DNA from: Phycisphaeraceae bacterium | GTDB lineage: Bacteria > Planctomycetota > Phycisphaerae > Phycisphaerales > Phycisphaeraceae | Assembly: GCA_028277745.1 (NCBI GenBank) | Contig: JANQFR010000026.1 | Coordinates: 1-64,000, forward strand | Reading direction: 5' to 3' | Length of the DNA stretch: 64,000 nucleotides | In this document: positions 35,901-50,900 of the stretch, one piece after another | How positions within the stretch are numbered: the stretch's first letter is position 1 | Layout of the letters: the number at the start of each line of letters is the position of its first letter | Program-made: the position numbers and the translations under genes | Notes under the pieces: model-generated | The model's database searches: none | Seen by the model: the letters and a program-made list of their open reading frames with translations, nothing else | Told to the model about the DNA's origin: nothing

Positions 35901-38900
35901 GACGGGGGCGAGGGCCTCGACGCCGTCCTGGAAGGCGGGGCCGGCGACGACCTGTACTTCTGGCAGGTTGGCCAGGCTGGCGGGCAGGAAACGATCAACG
36001 ACCTGAGCGGACAAGACGAACTGACCGTCATCGGCGGCAAGCAGTGGAATGGGGTTTCTTATGTCGACGCCGACGACAGCGTCCTGGTCTCCAACGATTC
36101 AGGCGTTCTTTACATTGCCAACGGCTCCGAGCAGATCGACGCCGGCGGCATCGAGGGCATCGCCCTGGTCCTCGGTGGCGGGGCCGACACGGTCACGCTC
36201 GACGACCTCGACACCACGAATCTCACGCGACTGGCCATCGACATGGGGCTGCCGAGTGGGCCCGACTTCGATGTCGACAAGATGATCTTGGTTGGCAGCG
36301 GCAACGCCGACACTTTTGACATCACCGACGTGACCTACGACACGGATCTGGGGCTCGTCGGCATCGATGTCGATGCGTCGCTGGGCGCCGGCCAGGACGT
36401 CCTGGTACGCGTGATCAACAGCGACCCGGGTCGTGATCAGATCCAGATCCTGGCCGGCGCCGGGAACGATACGATCAACGTCGATACCGACACTACGCCC
36501 GTGTCCCGGCTGATCGACCTGGTGCTTGATGGCGGCTCCGAGTCCGACACCTTTAACGTGGTCTATGGCGACATCGAGATCCTGGGCGGCGCCGGCAACG
36601 ACACGCTCAACATCGAAGACGACGGCACCGCCACCGGCACCCGGCATCTCGCCTACTCCGCCGCCCAGGACGGCACGGGCCTCAGCGCCGACAGCGGGGC
36701 GATGCACGTCCGGGGAACCAATCAACTGATCGAGTTCGAGGGCATCGAGAACACGGTCACGCTGGACATGAGCAACACGACAAAGGCCAATGACCTGGTC
36801 ATCCAGAGCACGACCGCCGGCGGGCTCGATGTCATCGGGTCGGAGCAAAGCGACGACGTCCACGTTAAGCAGGTCAATGGCGCGTCAAGCCTCAGACTCG
36901 CGGGCAGCGCCGACACAGTCGAGATCGGCAACAACGGCACGATCGACGGCATCCAGGCCGCACTGAATATCATCGGCGGCGCCGGCATTGACACCGTCAT
37001 GTACGACGACACCGGCGACACCACCGGCCGAACCGTGTCGGTTACCAACACCCTGGTCAGCGGGCTGGGCACGCGGTCCAGCAACGTCACCTACGACAGC
37101 ACCGTCGAGACCCTCGACCTGCTCCTAGGCTACGGCGACGACATAGTGACCATCGCCGACCTCGGCCGCCGGGTCGAGGTGGAGGGCGGCGTCGGCGACG
37201 ACCTGGTCGACGTCACCTACATCGGCCAGCCGGGCAGCGACAGCGCCAAAACGGTTAAAACCGGCGCCGTCGAGACCGTCGTTTTCACTCACGACGACAT
37301 CGTGATCAACGAAACCGTGTACTGGATGGTCAACGGCTCCAAGCTCTGGGGCTCGGCAACCAAACCCACGAACGAAGAGGCCAGCGACTTTAAGCACCTG
37401 CTGCTCGATGCCTCGGACGCCGACCTGATCGATGTCCAGCTCGACGACGACGGCACGGTGCTTTGGGACCCCAGCAACGTGGTCTACGTCAAATCTCTGT
37501 CGGTCCCGATGCAGATCAACGGCGACGACGGCAATGACGACATCGTGCTGGGTTTTGACGGCAACACGCTCGACCAGATCGTGGCCCCGCTGAACCTGAT
37601 CGACAGCAAAGGCTCGGATACGCTGACGATCGATGATCAGCACCGCGCGACGACGCTCACGCCGGTCAAGTTCATCCTCGACGACACGATGGTCCGGCGC
37701 GACGCCGGTGCTCAGCAGATCGCGGATGTGACCTTTGCCGCCGGCTACTGGCTGATCTTCGAAGGCTCGGCCAACAGCGTCCCGTATGACATCGCCGTGC
37801 AGGATGCCGTGCTCACCTCGGTGCGACTCAACAGCTCGGCCGAAGACGAGGTCACCGTCACCGGGGTGACTTTCGCATTAGGCATTGTCGCCGACCCCGA
37901 GGACGTGATCATCCTCGACTACGGGCAGGCCGAGGCCGCGGTGCACACGAAGGTCGACAGCACCAGCAACGGGGCGTTGAAAATCACCGACGAAGACTCC
38001 GCCGGGGCCGGCCCGATCGAGCAGGTGAACATCGACGGCGCGGGCACGGTCGAGATCACCGGCAGCGACTTCAACGACACCTTCGACCTGGAATCCGCTC
38101 TGGCGGACGTAACGCTGCTCTTCGACGGCGGCAAGGGCGATGACGTCTTCAACATCATCGACTGGGGCACCGACAGCACTCAGGTCGACGCGACCGAGAT
38201 CATCGGCGGGGACCAGAGCGACACCGTCGTGATCGCAGTCGACGGCGACCCCACGGACTTCACGGGCCTGGCCGACGGCGTGGTCGTCGACGTCGAGAAC
38301 GTCGGCTTCATGAACACCAGCAGCACCGACGATATCGACTGGCGGGTTGCGAACGACAAGGTCGAGGCCAAGCTCAGCACCGACAGCAGCTACACCACGC
38401 TGCTCTACACCGAATCCGTCGACAAGGTCACGGTCAACGGCGGAACCGCGGGCGGGGACACGCTTGAGATTCAGGAGGCCGGCGGCCCGGTCCAGGCCAC
38501 CATCAAGACCGACAACGTCACGATGACCGTCGGGCCGGAGATCATAACCCCGAGCGATGACGGGCAGTTCTATGTTCACGAGCAGAATAGCGATTTTGAT
38601 TTTGATCTGTGGAAGAAGATAGGGGAGTTAGACCGGTCGACTGACGTCGGGAGGAGCATGTGGGAGGGTGTCCGCGACTTCGTCGTCACGCGCGACGGCA
38701 AGCACATTTACTGGGTTGAAGACACCACCGTGATCGATGGGGCGCGCTTTGTCTGGGTCGGCCAGGTCAGCAACGGCAGCTTCCTCCCCGGGGAGGTCGA
38801 CCGCGTGTCGGCGGGCGGCACCCCGAGCCCGGCGCAGTTCGTGGCGATCGCCATCAGCCCGGACGACCGCCAAGTCTATGCCTACGACGCCCACGACCAC

Positions 38901-41900
38901 GTTGTCAGTGTCTTCACCCGCAACGCCAGCAGCGGCGTCCTGACCTTCCACTCATCCGTCTCCGTAGGTAGCGACTACTACATCACCTCGCTTGAGTTCA
39001 GCAGCGACGGTGATGTCCTGTACGCCGCTTCGCCCGACGCCGTGCTGCGGCTGACCCGGAACATCAGCACCGGCGCCCTGACGAAACAGTCGGACGAAGC
39101 CGTGATCGGTTCCAGCCCCCCCATCGTGCTAGCGTACTACGACTTCACGGACCTGGACAAGAACGTCGATGCTTCGGCTGCCGGCCTCGATGTGTCGGGC
39201 ATTGGCGCCGGCGGGGGCCTCGTGTCCAGTATCGGGCCGTCTAGGGATCATTTGTCTCAGCCGATGCTAAGGGTCGTTGCAGATGACGTGCCCAACAGCG
39301 GCAACGGGTATCTTTATCTTAAATACACGCCGCGGGCCGGCAACACCATTAACCAAGATGTCTATCTCGACTTCGACTCGCTGACCTTTGACTGGCAGCT
39401 CAGCGGCGACGCCAACAACCAGAACCGCTACAAGGTGATCGTACGCTCGAGCACCGACAACTATTCGACGGATATTGCGACCTTCCACCCCGGCTACGTG
39501 GGCGGGATGCCTAGCCCCAGTTCCCCCACCTTCCGTGAAGGCACAACGACGTTGGATCTGTCGGACATCGTGGCCACAAACGGCGAAGAGGTAACGCTCC
39601 GGCTATACGTCAGCAATGAACTTAATCGCCCTAACGACAACACAACTTTACAGCTCGACAACATCTCCTTTAACGGCCATATGCGCGACACGCGCGAGCA
39701 ACCCGAGACGGAGGTTGTCGTCAGCGAGAATCATGACTTCGTCTACGTCGGTACAGAGTCCGGCGAGCTCTCCGTCCTCACTTCTTATGAACTCTCGAGT
39801 GTGCTCGACACCATCGGCTCCGCCGACGGGCTCGGCGGCGTCCAGGCGATGACGGTGGTCAGCGATCCCGTGTTCGGCGACTTTGTCTACGTGAAGGACG
39901 CCGCGGCCGCCAAGATCCTGGTCTATTCGGTCGACCCGTCCAACGGGACGCTCTCGCTGGTGCAGACGCTCCTCGACAGCGACGCGGCCTCGGGCGACAT
40001 CGACGGGATCACCGTGCTCGAGGCATCGAGCGACGGCGCGTACGTCTACGCCCTCAACGAGACCAGCGATGTCCTGGACATCTACCGGCGCGACCGGGAC
40101 TCGGGCACGCTGACGCTCGACCGCTCCGTCGCCGACTCCGACACCACCGACCAGAGCACCTTCGGGCAATCGGAAATCGATCACCTGGAGGTCCGCGACG
40201 GGCAGGTCTACGTCTCGTTCGGCGAGGGGCTCCAGTCGTACCGCCACTACCAGTTCACCGACATGGCGACCGACGGCACGCACATCTACGCCGTGGATAC
40301 GGCGGGTCAGGGCCTGGTCGTGCTCGACGCCAGTGACCTGAGCGTTGTGGCGGAATACTACAACGACATCGAGGGCGTCCACTCGGTCGAGATCACCGCC
40401 GACGGGGAGTACGTCGTCATCGCCGGGACCGAGGAAGGCCTCGGGATCTACACGCGCAACAGCGCGGATGGGAAGCTGACGTTCGCGCAGACCTACACCG
40501 GCTATCTTAGTTCGAGTGAAGCCGCTGATACGCACACCTACATCCCTTGGCGGATCGCGGCCGATCCGACCGACGCCGACATCTTCTATGTGAGCAGCGT
40601 ACGCCAAGTCAATGGGTTCTTTAACACGAGCAATGGTGTGCGCAAGCTCGTGCGCGCCGCTGATGGATCGTGGCCCGCCACGCCATTGATTTCGCACGTC
40701 CAGACAAGCAATAATGTATGGCCTAACACGCTGGATGTGTCCGCCGACGGCAGCCAGCTGTACACCGACCGCGACGACAATGCTTACATCTACGACACAT
40801 CCGATCTCAGCTACACCAGCGACTTCTTCGGCAGTGATAACATCCCGGCCGACATGAAAGACAGCTCAGACGGGGCATTCCTGTTTGCCGCTTGGAGAGA
40901 AAAGAATCGGGTTTACATCTCAACCGCGGACGGAACCTCCGACCACTCCATCGTCGTTGCAGCTCCCGACTCGATCGCGGTCTCGCCGGACACCAACCTG
41001 GTCTACATCGGCTCCAGCACGAACGACACGATCACGGTGCTCGACCGCGACGCCAACGGCTACCACTTCATCCAGCAGGTCATCGATGCCAGCGAGATCC
41101 CTGATCTCGTCGGGCTTGATTCGCTGCTGACCATCGGGTCGCGGGTGTACGCGTCGACTGATGCGGGGTTTGTCGCCATCGACCGGTCCGAGAGCGCCGA
41201 CCAGTTCAGTTTCGCCGACATCGCCGTGAGCCCCGATGGCAAGCACCGGTACGCCATCGACACGCAGAATAATGAGATCGTGGTCTTGGCCAACGACGTC
41301 GTGGCCGACGGCTTCAAGATCGTCGCGCGGCACACGCTGGGCAGCGGCGATACCCCGGTCGACGTCGAGGTCGCCGCGGACGGGACCCACGTTTATGTCA
41401 CGGCCGGGAGCCTCGGCAAACTCTACATTTTCAGACGGGACGCGACCACAGGCGAGCTGACATATATGTCCACGTCGACCGGCTCGTACATCGACACGAC
41501 ACCCAAATCCTCTGGCGCCGGGTTCTACGTGTTGACGACCGACGGAAAGATCCGCGCGTTCTCGTACAGCAACTCGATCTTCACCTACACGGAACTCACC
41601 ACCAGCGTTGGGAGCGACGCTTCGGCGATCGAGCTCTCGCAGGACGGCGCCAAACTCTACGTGATCCGGGACGCCTCAGCATCCGACGCCGCCGCGCAGC
41701 TGCTTGTCTTCAACGCGTCCACCGGCGTGCTGCTCGAAACGCATACGATCGGCGAGGTCGGTTTCAGGAGCCAAGGCAAACACGGCGCAGTGACGCAGAC
41801 CAGCGACGGCAGGTACTTCTACGTCGCGTCCCCCGAAGCGGGCGAGTTGGCGGTGTTTGAAAAGCAGACGGATGACTCGCTGACCCTCATCGAGACGATC

Positions 41901-44900
41901 TCTGCAGTCACCGGCGGGCGTGGGTTATACGACGCCAACTCTTTGGCCGTGTCCAGTGACAACACGCTGCTGTTCGTCGGTTCGGCGGCCGGCGGAAGCG
42001 TCGCGGCTTACCGACGCGACGCCACGACCGGCGAGCTGACCTTTGTGCAGATCCTGCGCGACCGCAGCGACTCCGCGCTCCGGGGCGTCAACGCTCTGAC
42101 CTTCGACGGCGGGGCGCTGGTCGCCGCGACCGACGAGGGGCTGCAGTACATCGATATCGACAGCACCAACACCGACGTTTCCGAAGCGTTCACCGTCGCG
42201 TTCAACGACAAGTTGAGCGATCTCATCACGGAGTTCGGCGCCTACGATGACACCATTATTCAGACCACCGCGCCGCATGTCGACTACCACGAGATCACGA
42301 CCAACGGCGGAGACGACTTAATCGAGATCCGTGAGAACGGCGACGATGCGGACTACTCGGCCGGCGCCGGCAACGATGAGGTGATCGTGTTCGCCACCAA
42401 CCCGAGCGGGGAGATCGTCGTCACCGGCAACGGCGGCGAGGACAAGATCTACCTCAATCGCGCAGTGAACGGCGTCGACGTCACGATCAACGGCGGCACA
42501 GACGACGACAGCATCTACGTCGAGGGCACGAAGATCCTGAGCGGCTCGACCGTTACGATCGACGGCCAGACCCACGACGCCGGCGACACCCTGTACTTTA
42601 ACCCAGGCACGACCTACGGCACCAACCCCGCCGACCCGCAGCCCAACGACCCCAACACCACGCCCAAGACGCTCGGGTCGCTGGACCCGGCCGCCGGATC
42701 GATCAGCTACACCCGGATCGAGTTCGTCCCCGGCTTCCAGGCCACCAGCGCGAACGCCGGCGGGTCATACGCGATCACCGAGGGCGGCAGCCTGTCGCTG
42801 GCCGCCACCTACGCGCTGGCGACCAACACGAGCCTGGCCGGCATCGCCTGGGACATCAACGGCGACGGGATCTACGGCGACGTCACCGGCGCCAACGTCA
42901 CGCTTGACTGGGCCACGCTCCAGGGCCTGGGGATCGGCGACGACGGCACGTACACGGTCGCGGTGCGCGTGACCGACAGCGCGGGCAACCACGCCTACGA
43001 CATCGCTACGGTGACCGTCAGCGACAAGGCTCCCACGCTTACGGTGAGCGACGACGGCCCCATGCAGGCGGGCACGCCGATCGAGGTCTCGTTCTCGGCG
43101 GCCGACCCCAGCGACGCCGACGTCATCACCAACTGGGCGATCGACTGGAACGACGGCGGCGGCGCCCAGGACCTGGGGATCGCATTCAGCTCGGCGCAGC
43201 ACACCTACCTGACTACCGGCAGCGTCACCATCACGGTGTACGCGACCAATAAGAATGGAACGTTCTCCACCACTCACACCTTATCGATCACCGGTGCAAC
43301 GCCGACCGCCGAGGCCGCGACAATCGCCGAGGGGGAAACACTCTCGTTGATCGTCACCGCCCCGGGTGCCGACTCGGTCCGCGTGCTCTACAACGGCACG
43401 GTCGTCGGCACCGGGGCCAGCGGTAGCGAGATCCAGATCGACTGGGTCACGCTCGACGCGCAGGGGATCAACGATGAGGGGACCTACACACTGGTTCTCG
43501 AAGCGGTGTACGACACCACGACGATCACCGGCACGTCGAGCCTCACGGTCACCAACGCCGCGCCCACCGCGACGTTCACCGGCAGCATGGTCAACGAGGG
43601 CCAGGCCGCGACAGCCACCTTCAGCAACCTCGTCGAGCCCTCGTCCGTCGACCGGTCGTCTAATTTCAAGTTCGAGGTCGACTGGGACAACGACGGCACG
43701 ATTGACCAGACCGTGACCCGGACCGTGCCGACCACCGGCTCGGACGCCGTCGTCTTTACGTTGCCCAACACGATCAAGCTCGACGCCGGCGCCCACGTCG
43801 TGCGTGGCGTCATCACCGACGCGGACGGCGGGTCCACTGTGGTCTACACGACCATCCACGTCAACGAGGTCGCGCCGACGCTGACGCTAACGGGCCTCTC
43901 GACCGTGACCGAGGGCCAGATTTACCAGTTGGCGTTCTCGGCCGCCGACCCGGGCGACGACACGGTCGAGGGCTGGATCATCGACTGGGGCGACGGCAGC
44001 GAGCCGGTCTACTACGACGGCGCCGCGGGTACGCTCAGCCACACCTATGACGACAACGCCAGTTACACCATCACGGCGACCGCGTTCGACGAGGACGGGT
44101 ACTACGGGACGACCAAGATCGTGGCGGTCGCCGACGCGCCGCCGGCGCTGACGGTGACGCCCTCGGCCACGACCGGCAGCGAGGGCGACGTCCTCGTGCT
44201 GACGCTGGGCGCCAGCGATGTGGGCGATGACGTCATCGAGTACTGGACCGTCGACTGGGGCGACGGAACCGTCGAGCGGATCGCGGGCGGCGCGACGACG
44301 GCCTACCACGCCTACCAGGACGACGGGACCTACACGGTGACGGTTTCCGCCACCGATGAGGACGGGACGCATACGTACACCGGGTCCACGATCTCCTACA
44401 TCGCCGCCAACGTGGCGCCGACCGCTGAACTCGGCAGCGCCGACGGCTCCGATACGCCCACCGTCGAGGAAGGCTCACCCTTCGTCCTGGTCCTCGACAA
44501 CCTCTATGACCCCGGCCAAGACCACGTCTCGCACTACATTATCAACTGGGGCGACGGCAACACCGAGACCATCTATCCGCACGCCGCACCGATCACCACG
44601 GAGTCGAGCGCCAACGACGACGGCGCCGCCGGCTTTACCACCAACGACCTGGCGTACGCCGACGACCTGCGCGGCAGCTTCAGCCGTATCTCACGGATCG
44701 ACGGGCAGACCGAACGGTTCTCGGCCTCGGTGGGCGGGCAGATCGATGTCGGCTCCGACGTCGACGTGTTCCTCCTCGACGTGGCCGCGGGCGACACGCT
44801 CTCGGTCAGCGTCGGCGGAGGGACCCTCTCCAACGCGACCGTCAGCCTCTACGACGGCACCGGCAACCTGATCGCCACGGCGACCGGGTCCGCCCTGACG

Positions 44901-47900
44901 TACGACGCGTTCACCGAAACCGGCGCCTACTACCTGGTCGTCAAGTCCAATGACACGGCCACGGGCACGTACACCCTCGGCGTCACGCACGACCGCCGAC
45001 AGGTCATCCCGCCGCCCGTGGTGCGCGCCGAGCACACCTACGCCGACGGCGACCAGACCCACACCATCACCGTCACGATCGTCGACGAGGACGGCTCGCA
45101 CACGCTGGTCCAGACGCTCGGGGTTCAGGTGCTCAACGAGTCGCCGGTCATCGACAGGCTCGGCGGCGTGGAGGTCCGTGCCGGCGAGGTCTTCACCCTC
45201 GACATCGGCGACGTGATCGACCCCGGTGACGACACCCCGACCGGGTACGTCATCGACTGGGGCGATGGGACATCGCCCCAGACGGTCGGCGTCGTGGACA
45301 CTGTGACCCATGTCTACGCCAACGACGGTACGTACCTGATGAGCGTCACCGTCGTCGACGAGGACGGCTCGCACGCGCCCGGCACCGGCGACTACACGCT
45401 CAACATTGTCCACGAGGACGCCGACGCCACCCCGCTGATCGGCAGCGAGTCCGAGCCCAACGACAGCGGCGAGCCCGACGGGAGCAGCGCGCCCACACAG
45501 TTTAACGATCTGTCCGGCAGCTTCGCCCCAGTCGGCGGGCAGGACTACCGCGCGGTCGTCACCGGCGCATCGGAGCCCTTCGCCTACGACTCCGGCGTTC
45601 CCGGCTGGTACGACCTGTACCGCCTCGACGTCGAGGCCGGCGACCGGATCAAGGCGGCCGTGCAGGGCGCCGAGACCAGCGGCGGAACCCTCGCCAGGCC
45701 CATGATCCACATCCTCGACGCCAGCGGCGCCATCGTCGCCTCCGTGACCAACGGCGGCGCCGACGAGGATAACCCGCTCGACGTCACCCTCAGCCACGAT
45801 ATCCCTACGGGCGGGAGCGGCGCCTGGTTCGTCGCAGTGTCCAGCGACCTGCAGGGAACCTACACCCTCGACGTCACCCACACCGACGTCAACGCCGCCC
45901 CGCAGGTGACCGCCGAGAGCGGGTCGAACAACAACACGCCCGCCACCGCCGACGACCTGAGCGGCAGCTTCACCCCGACCGGCGAAGGCCGGCGGGCCGT
46001 GACCGTGACCGGGACGATCGACGCGTCGGCCAACAACCTCAACACCGGCGACTACGACAACGACCCGGACGTGTACGAGTTCCAGGCCGCGCCGGGCGAC
46101 TCGGTCCGCATCGAGGTAGCGGGCGACCTTCTGGCCCCGGGCGCGCTGCGCAGCCCGGTCGTGCAGTTGCTGGACAAGGACGGCAACGTCCTCGCGTCGT
46201 ACGAGGCCGACGGCCGGGGCGTCGCGACAGTCAATTACACCTTCTCGAACACCGACTACAGCGGCGATTACTATGTCCGCGTGGCTTCCAATCCCGAAGC
46301 CGGCGGGTACGAAGTCGACATCCTCCCGGCCCTGGAAGCGACGATCGGCCTCAACGGCGCCGACACCATCGAGGAGCACCACGAGTACAAGCTCAACGTG
46401 GGCGCGGTCACCGGCAGCGCCGCCGGCGACGTCACCGCCGTCACCATCGACTGGGGCGACGGGACCACCACGACCGTGCCCTACAGCGGGACCGCCATCG
46501 GCGAGCTGACTCACACGTACACCGACGCGTTTCTCTACGACATCACCGCGTCGCTCACCACGAGCACGGATGTCTTCGAAGACGTCGCGTCCAAGCGGGT
46601 CGAGGTCACCCCGTACATCAACCGGCACGCGCCGGTCATCACGTCGCCGCCCGCCGCGGCGATCGACGAGAACACCACCGATGTCCACACCCTCACCGCG
46701 ACCGACGCCGATGTCGCCCCGCAGCCGCTGACCTTCTCCATCATCGGGGGTGACGACGGTGCGCTGTTCGAGTTGGTGAACGGCAACAAGCTGGCGTTCA
46801 TCAACGCCCCGAACTATGAAGCGCCGCGCGACGCCGACGGGGACAACGTCTACGAGGTCCGGGTGCAGGTCAGCGACGGTGAGCTGACCGACACCCAACT
46901 GGTGCGCGTCAGCATCAACGACCTGGACGCCCTGAATCTGGTGGTTGACAACGTCGTAGACGAGAGCGACGGCGACTACTCGGTCGGCGACCTGTCGCTG
47001 CGGGAAGCGATCGAGCTGACCAATGCCTACCGCGAGGACGTGATCGATAGCATCAGCTTCGACCCCACTGTGTTCGGCACCCCTCAGACGATCCTCCTGA
47101 CGCTCGGGCAGATGGAGATCACCGACGACGTAACCATCAACGGCCTCGGCGCCGACCTCATCACGATCGATGCCCAAGACGCGTCGCGCATCTTCGATGT
47201 CGATAATGGCGGGGGTGGGCTGATCGGTGTCCAGATCAGCGGCCTGACCCTGACCGGCGGCCTGGCTGACGCCTCCGGCGATGACGATGGCGGCGCGATC
47301 TTCTCCCGTGAGAACCTGCTCCTCTCGTCGGTCATCATCAGCGGCAACGAAGCCGGTGGCGACGGCGGCGGCGTCTACCGCGCCGCGGGGACGCTGACTA
47401 TCAACGACAGCACGATCAGCCACAACGTCGCGGATAGCGGCGCCGGCATCTACATGCGCTTCGGAACGCTGAACGTTGCCGACAGCACGATCAGCCACAA
47501 TACCGCCGCCGTCGATGGCGGAGGCATCTACAACTCCCAAGGCAACACATTCGTCACCGGCAGCACGATCAGCCACAACATCGCTGCAGGCGGTGACGGT
47601 GGCGGCGTGTCCAACCGCTTCGGCGGGAATCTGAGAGTCACCGACAGCGATATCAGCCACAACTCGTCCAGCGGCTCCGGCGCCGGCATCATGATCTCGT
47701 CCTCCGGCAGTAGCAACTTCCTCGAAGTGACCGGCAGCACGATCGACAGCAACACGTCCGGCTGGACCGGGGGCGGCATCTTCGCCTTGGTCAACGACGT
47801 CCGCATCTCCGACACCATGATCAGCAACAACGTGGGCGGCGGCGAAGGCGGCGGCGGCCTGTACGCCTACGGCGAGCTGACCCTGGCCGGCAGCGCCGTG

Positions 47901-50900
47901 ATCAACAACAGCACCGGCTCGGGCCGCGGCGGGGGCGTGTATCTCTACAACCACGACCACAACAGCGGCAGCGTCGAATCGACCATCATCAACACCACGA
48001 TCAGCGGCAACGACTCCGCCGATTACAGCAACGTCACCTCCGGCAATTTTGGTGGCGGTGTTTACGTGACAGAACACTCGAGCGGGACGAAGCTCACGAT
48101 CCGCAACGCGACGATCACCGACAACTTCCCGTGGGGCGTCTACACGAACGGTGTCCCTGTCGAAATCGGCAACTCGATCGTCGCGGGCAACATCGGCAAT
48201 ACCGCCGGTTGGGACGCCACCCTGGGCAGCGAGAATGGCGGCACTTATGTCAGCCTCGGCTATAACCTGATCGGCAACGGGGACCAGGCGGGCGGCGCGT
48301 TTGTCGACGGCGTCAACGGCGACCTGGTCGGTTCGAACACCAGCAAAACCCAGATCGACCCGCGGCTCGGCTCGCCGGTCGACAACGGCGGGGGCTCCTG
48401 GACCCACGCGCTGCTACCCGGCAGCCCGGCGCTTGATGCAGGCTCCGCAGCCGTGGCGCTCGACGCCGACGGTAACCCGCTAACCAACGACCAGCGCGGC
48501 GTCGGCTTCCCGCGTATCGCCGGCCACGCCATCGACATCGGCGCCTACGAGGCGCCCGGCGACACCACTCCGCCGGCGCTGCTGGCCAATACCGGCCTCA
48601 CGGTCACGCGTGGGCAAACCGTCCCGATTACCGCGGCGGAACTAGCGTACACCGACGACCAGCCCACCGACTTCATCCGCTACACGGTGACCACCCCGCC
48701 GGCCCGTGGCCAACTCGAGCTGACCACCAATCCGGGCGTCGCTATCACCAGCTTCACGCAGAAGGACATCGACGACGGCCTGCTGGTCTACGTGCACGAC
48801 GACTCGACACACGCAACCGACGAATTCATGTTCAGCGTCGACGACGGCCGAAGCAACCAGGTGACGAATCAGCGGTTCGCGGTCATCGTGGTCGCCCACA
48901 ACGAAAACGCCCCCGTCATCACGTCGCCCAATACCGTGGCGATCGATGAGAACACCACCGACGTGCTGACCGTCACCGCGACCGACGCCGACCTGCCGGC
49001 TCAGCAGATCACCTACGCCATCAGCGGGGGAGACGACGCCGCGCTGTTCGAACTGGTCAACGGTAACGAACTGGTCTTCATCAACGCCCCGGACTACGAG
49101 AACCCGCTCGACACCGGTGGCGACAACGTCTATGAGGTCGAAGTCCAGGTCACCGACGGTGTCCTCTCCGACACACAACTCATCAGCGTGACGGTCAACG
49201 ACATCAGCAGCTTCGTCGCGGTGGTCGACACCGTCGTCGACGAGAGCGACGGCGACTACTCGGCCGGTGACCTGTCGCTCCGCGAGGCCATCGAGCAGGC
49301 CAACGCGAGCCACACGGGCAACTACGAGGGCGCCGCGCCCCTGATCAAGTTCGACACGACCGTGTTCGCCACGCCGCAGACCATTCTCCTGACGCTTGGA
49401 CGGATGGACATCACCGGCGACATCATCATCGAAGGGCTTGGAGCCGATCGCATCACGATTGACGCCGATGACAGTTCGCAAATCTTCTATACCGTCTCAG
49501 CAGACATCGAGATTTCGGGCTTGGCGTTGACCGGGGGTCTGGCCGACACTTACGGCGGCGCGATCCGAAGCTGGGGCGGCGACCTGACCCTGAGCGAAGT
49601 CGATATCTACGGGAACACGGCGCTCACCAACGGGGGTGGTATCGGGGCACAGCACGGCGATGTGATCCTGAACGAGGTCGACATCTATGGGAATACGGCG
49701 AACGGCCGAGGTGGCGGCCTCTGGTCACAGGGCGGACTCATCGTTGTGGACAGCACGATCCACGATAACGAGGCTTTATTGGGCGGCGGTCTCTACGTGT
49801 CTGGGCACACACTGACGGTGATCAACACCACCATCAGCGGCAACAAAGCCACCGATGGACACGGCGGCGGCGTCGCCCTGTGGAACGGCTCGGTGCCAGG
49901 TAATGGCGCCGGGTTCACGAACGTGACCATCACCCAAAACGAAGCAAGCGGTAAAGGCGGCGGCGTTTACATGGGCATCGGTACGGGCTTCGCGAGTGAT
50001 GGCAGCACCTTCCGCAACACCATCATCGCCGGGAACGTCAACGATGATGACATCTTCGTCGAAAATCTCACCAATACGCCCTTCACGGACCTGAGCCACA
50101 ACCTGATCGGCAACGGCGACAACGCGCGGGGTGTGTTCGTGGACGGGGTCGACGGCAACATCGTGGGGAGCCTCAGCGGCGCCGGCGTGGTCGACGCCCT
50201 GCTCGGGCCGCTGGCCGACAACGGCGGGCCGACCCCGACCCACGCGCCGGCCTACGGCAGCCCGGCCCGCGACGCCGGGGACGACGCTCGGGCGCTCGAC
50301 ACCGAGGGTAGTCCGCTGCTCACCGACCAGCGCGGCGCCGGGTACGACCGCATCGTGGGCACGGCCGTCGACATCGGCGCCTACGAGTACGTGCCGTCCA
50401 GGCCGTCCGCCTACGACGACGCGGTGACCACCGACGAGGACACGGCGCTGGTCATCAACGTACTGGCCGACAACGGCAGCGGGGCCGATACCGACCCCGA
50501 TGGCGACATCGACCTGACGCTCACGGTCGTGCTCACGCCGCCGGCAAAGGGCACGCTGACCAACCACGGCGACGGGACCTTCACCTTCGACCCGAGCGGC
50601 GCGTTCGACGACCTTGCGGTCGGCGAGACCGTCGACGTGACGTTCACGTACCAGATCGAGGACGCCCAGGGGCAGACCGCCTCGGCGACGGTGACCATCA
50701 CCGTGACCGGGGTCAACGACGCCCCGGTCGCGCCGGCGGACATCCCGTTCGTGATCGACGAGAACACCATGCTCAATGGCGACCTGGTCGGCTACGTCAC
50801 CGATGTCGACAGCGACGTGCTGACGTTCGCCCCGGGCACTAACCCGGCCAACGGCACGCTCAGCCTCAACCCCGACGGCACGTTCACCTACACGCCGGAT

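Noticed and set aside
35710-35965. Short tandem repeats that could suggest a CRISPR array
   Set aside because: The repeats are in-frame RTX glycine/Asp units inside the giant gene, with no spacers.
47400-47760. Repeated STISHN-coding DNA as a possible mobile repeat
   Set aside because: It is explained by beta-helix coils within the protein and does not occur outside the gene.
44691-48407. Minus-strand open frame of about 1,240 codons
   Set aside because: It is opposite the giant gene, low in recognisable motifs and rich in Val/Asp/Ala as expected for a GC-driven shadow frame; the plus-strand frame has clear domains throughout.
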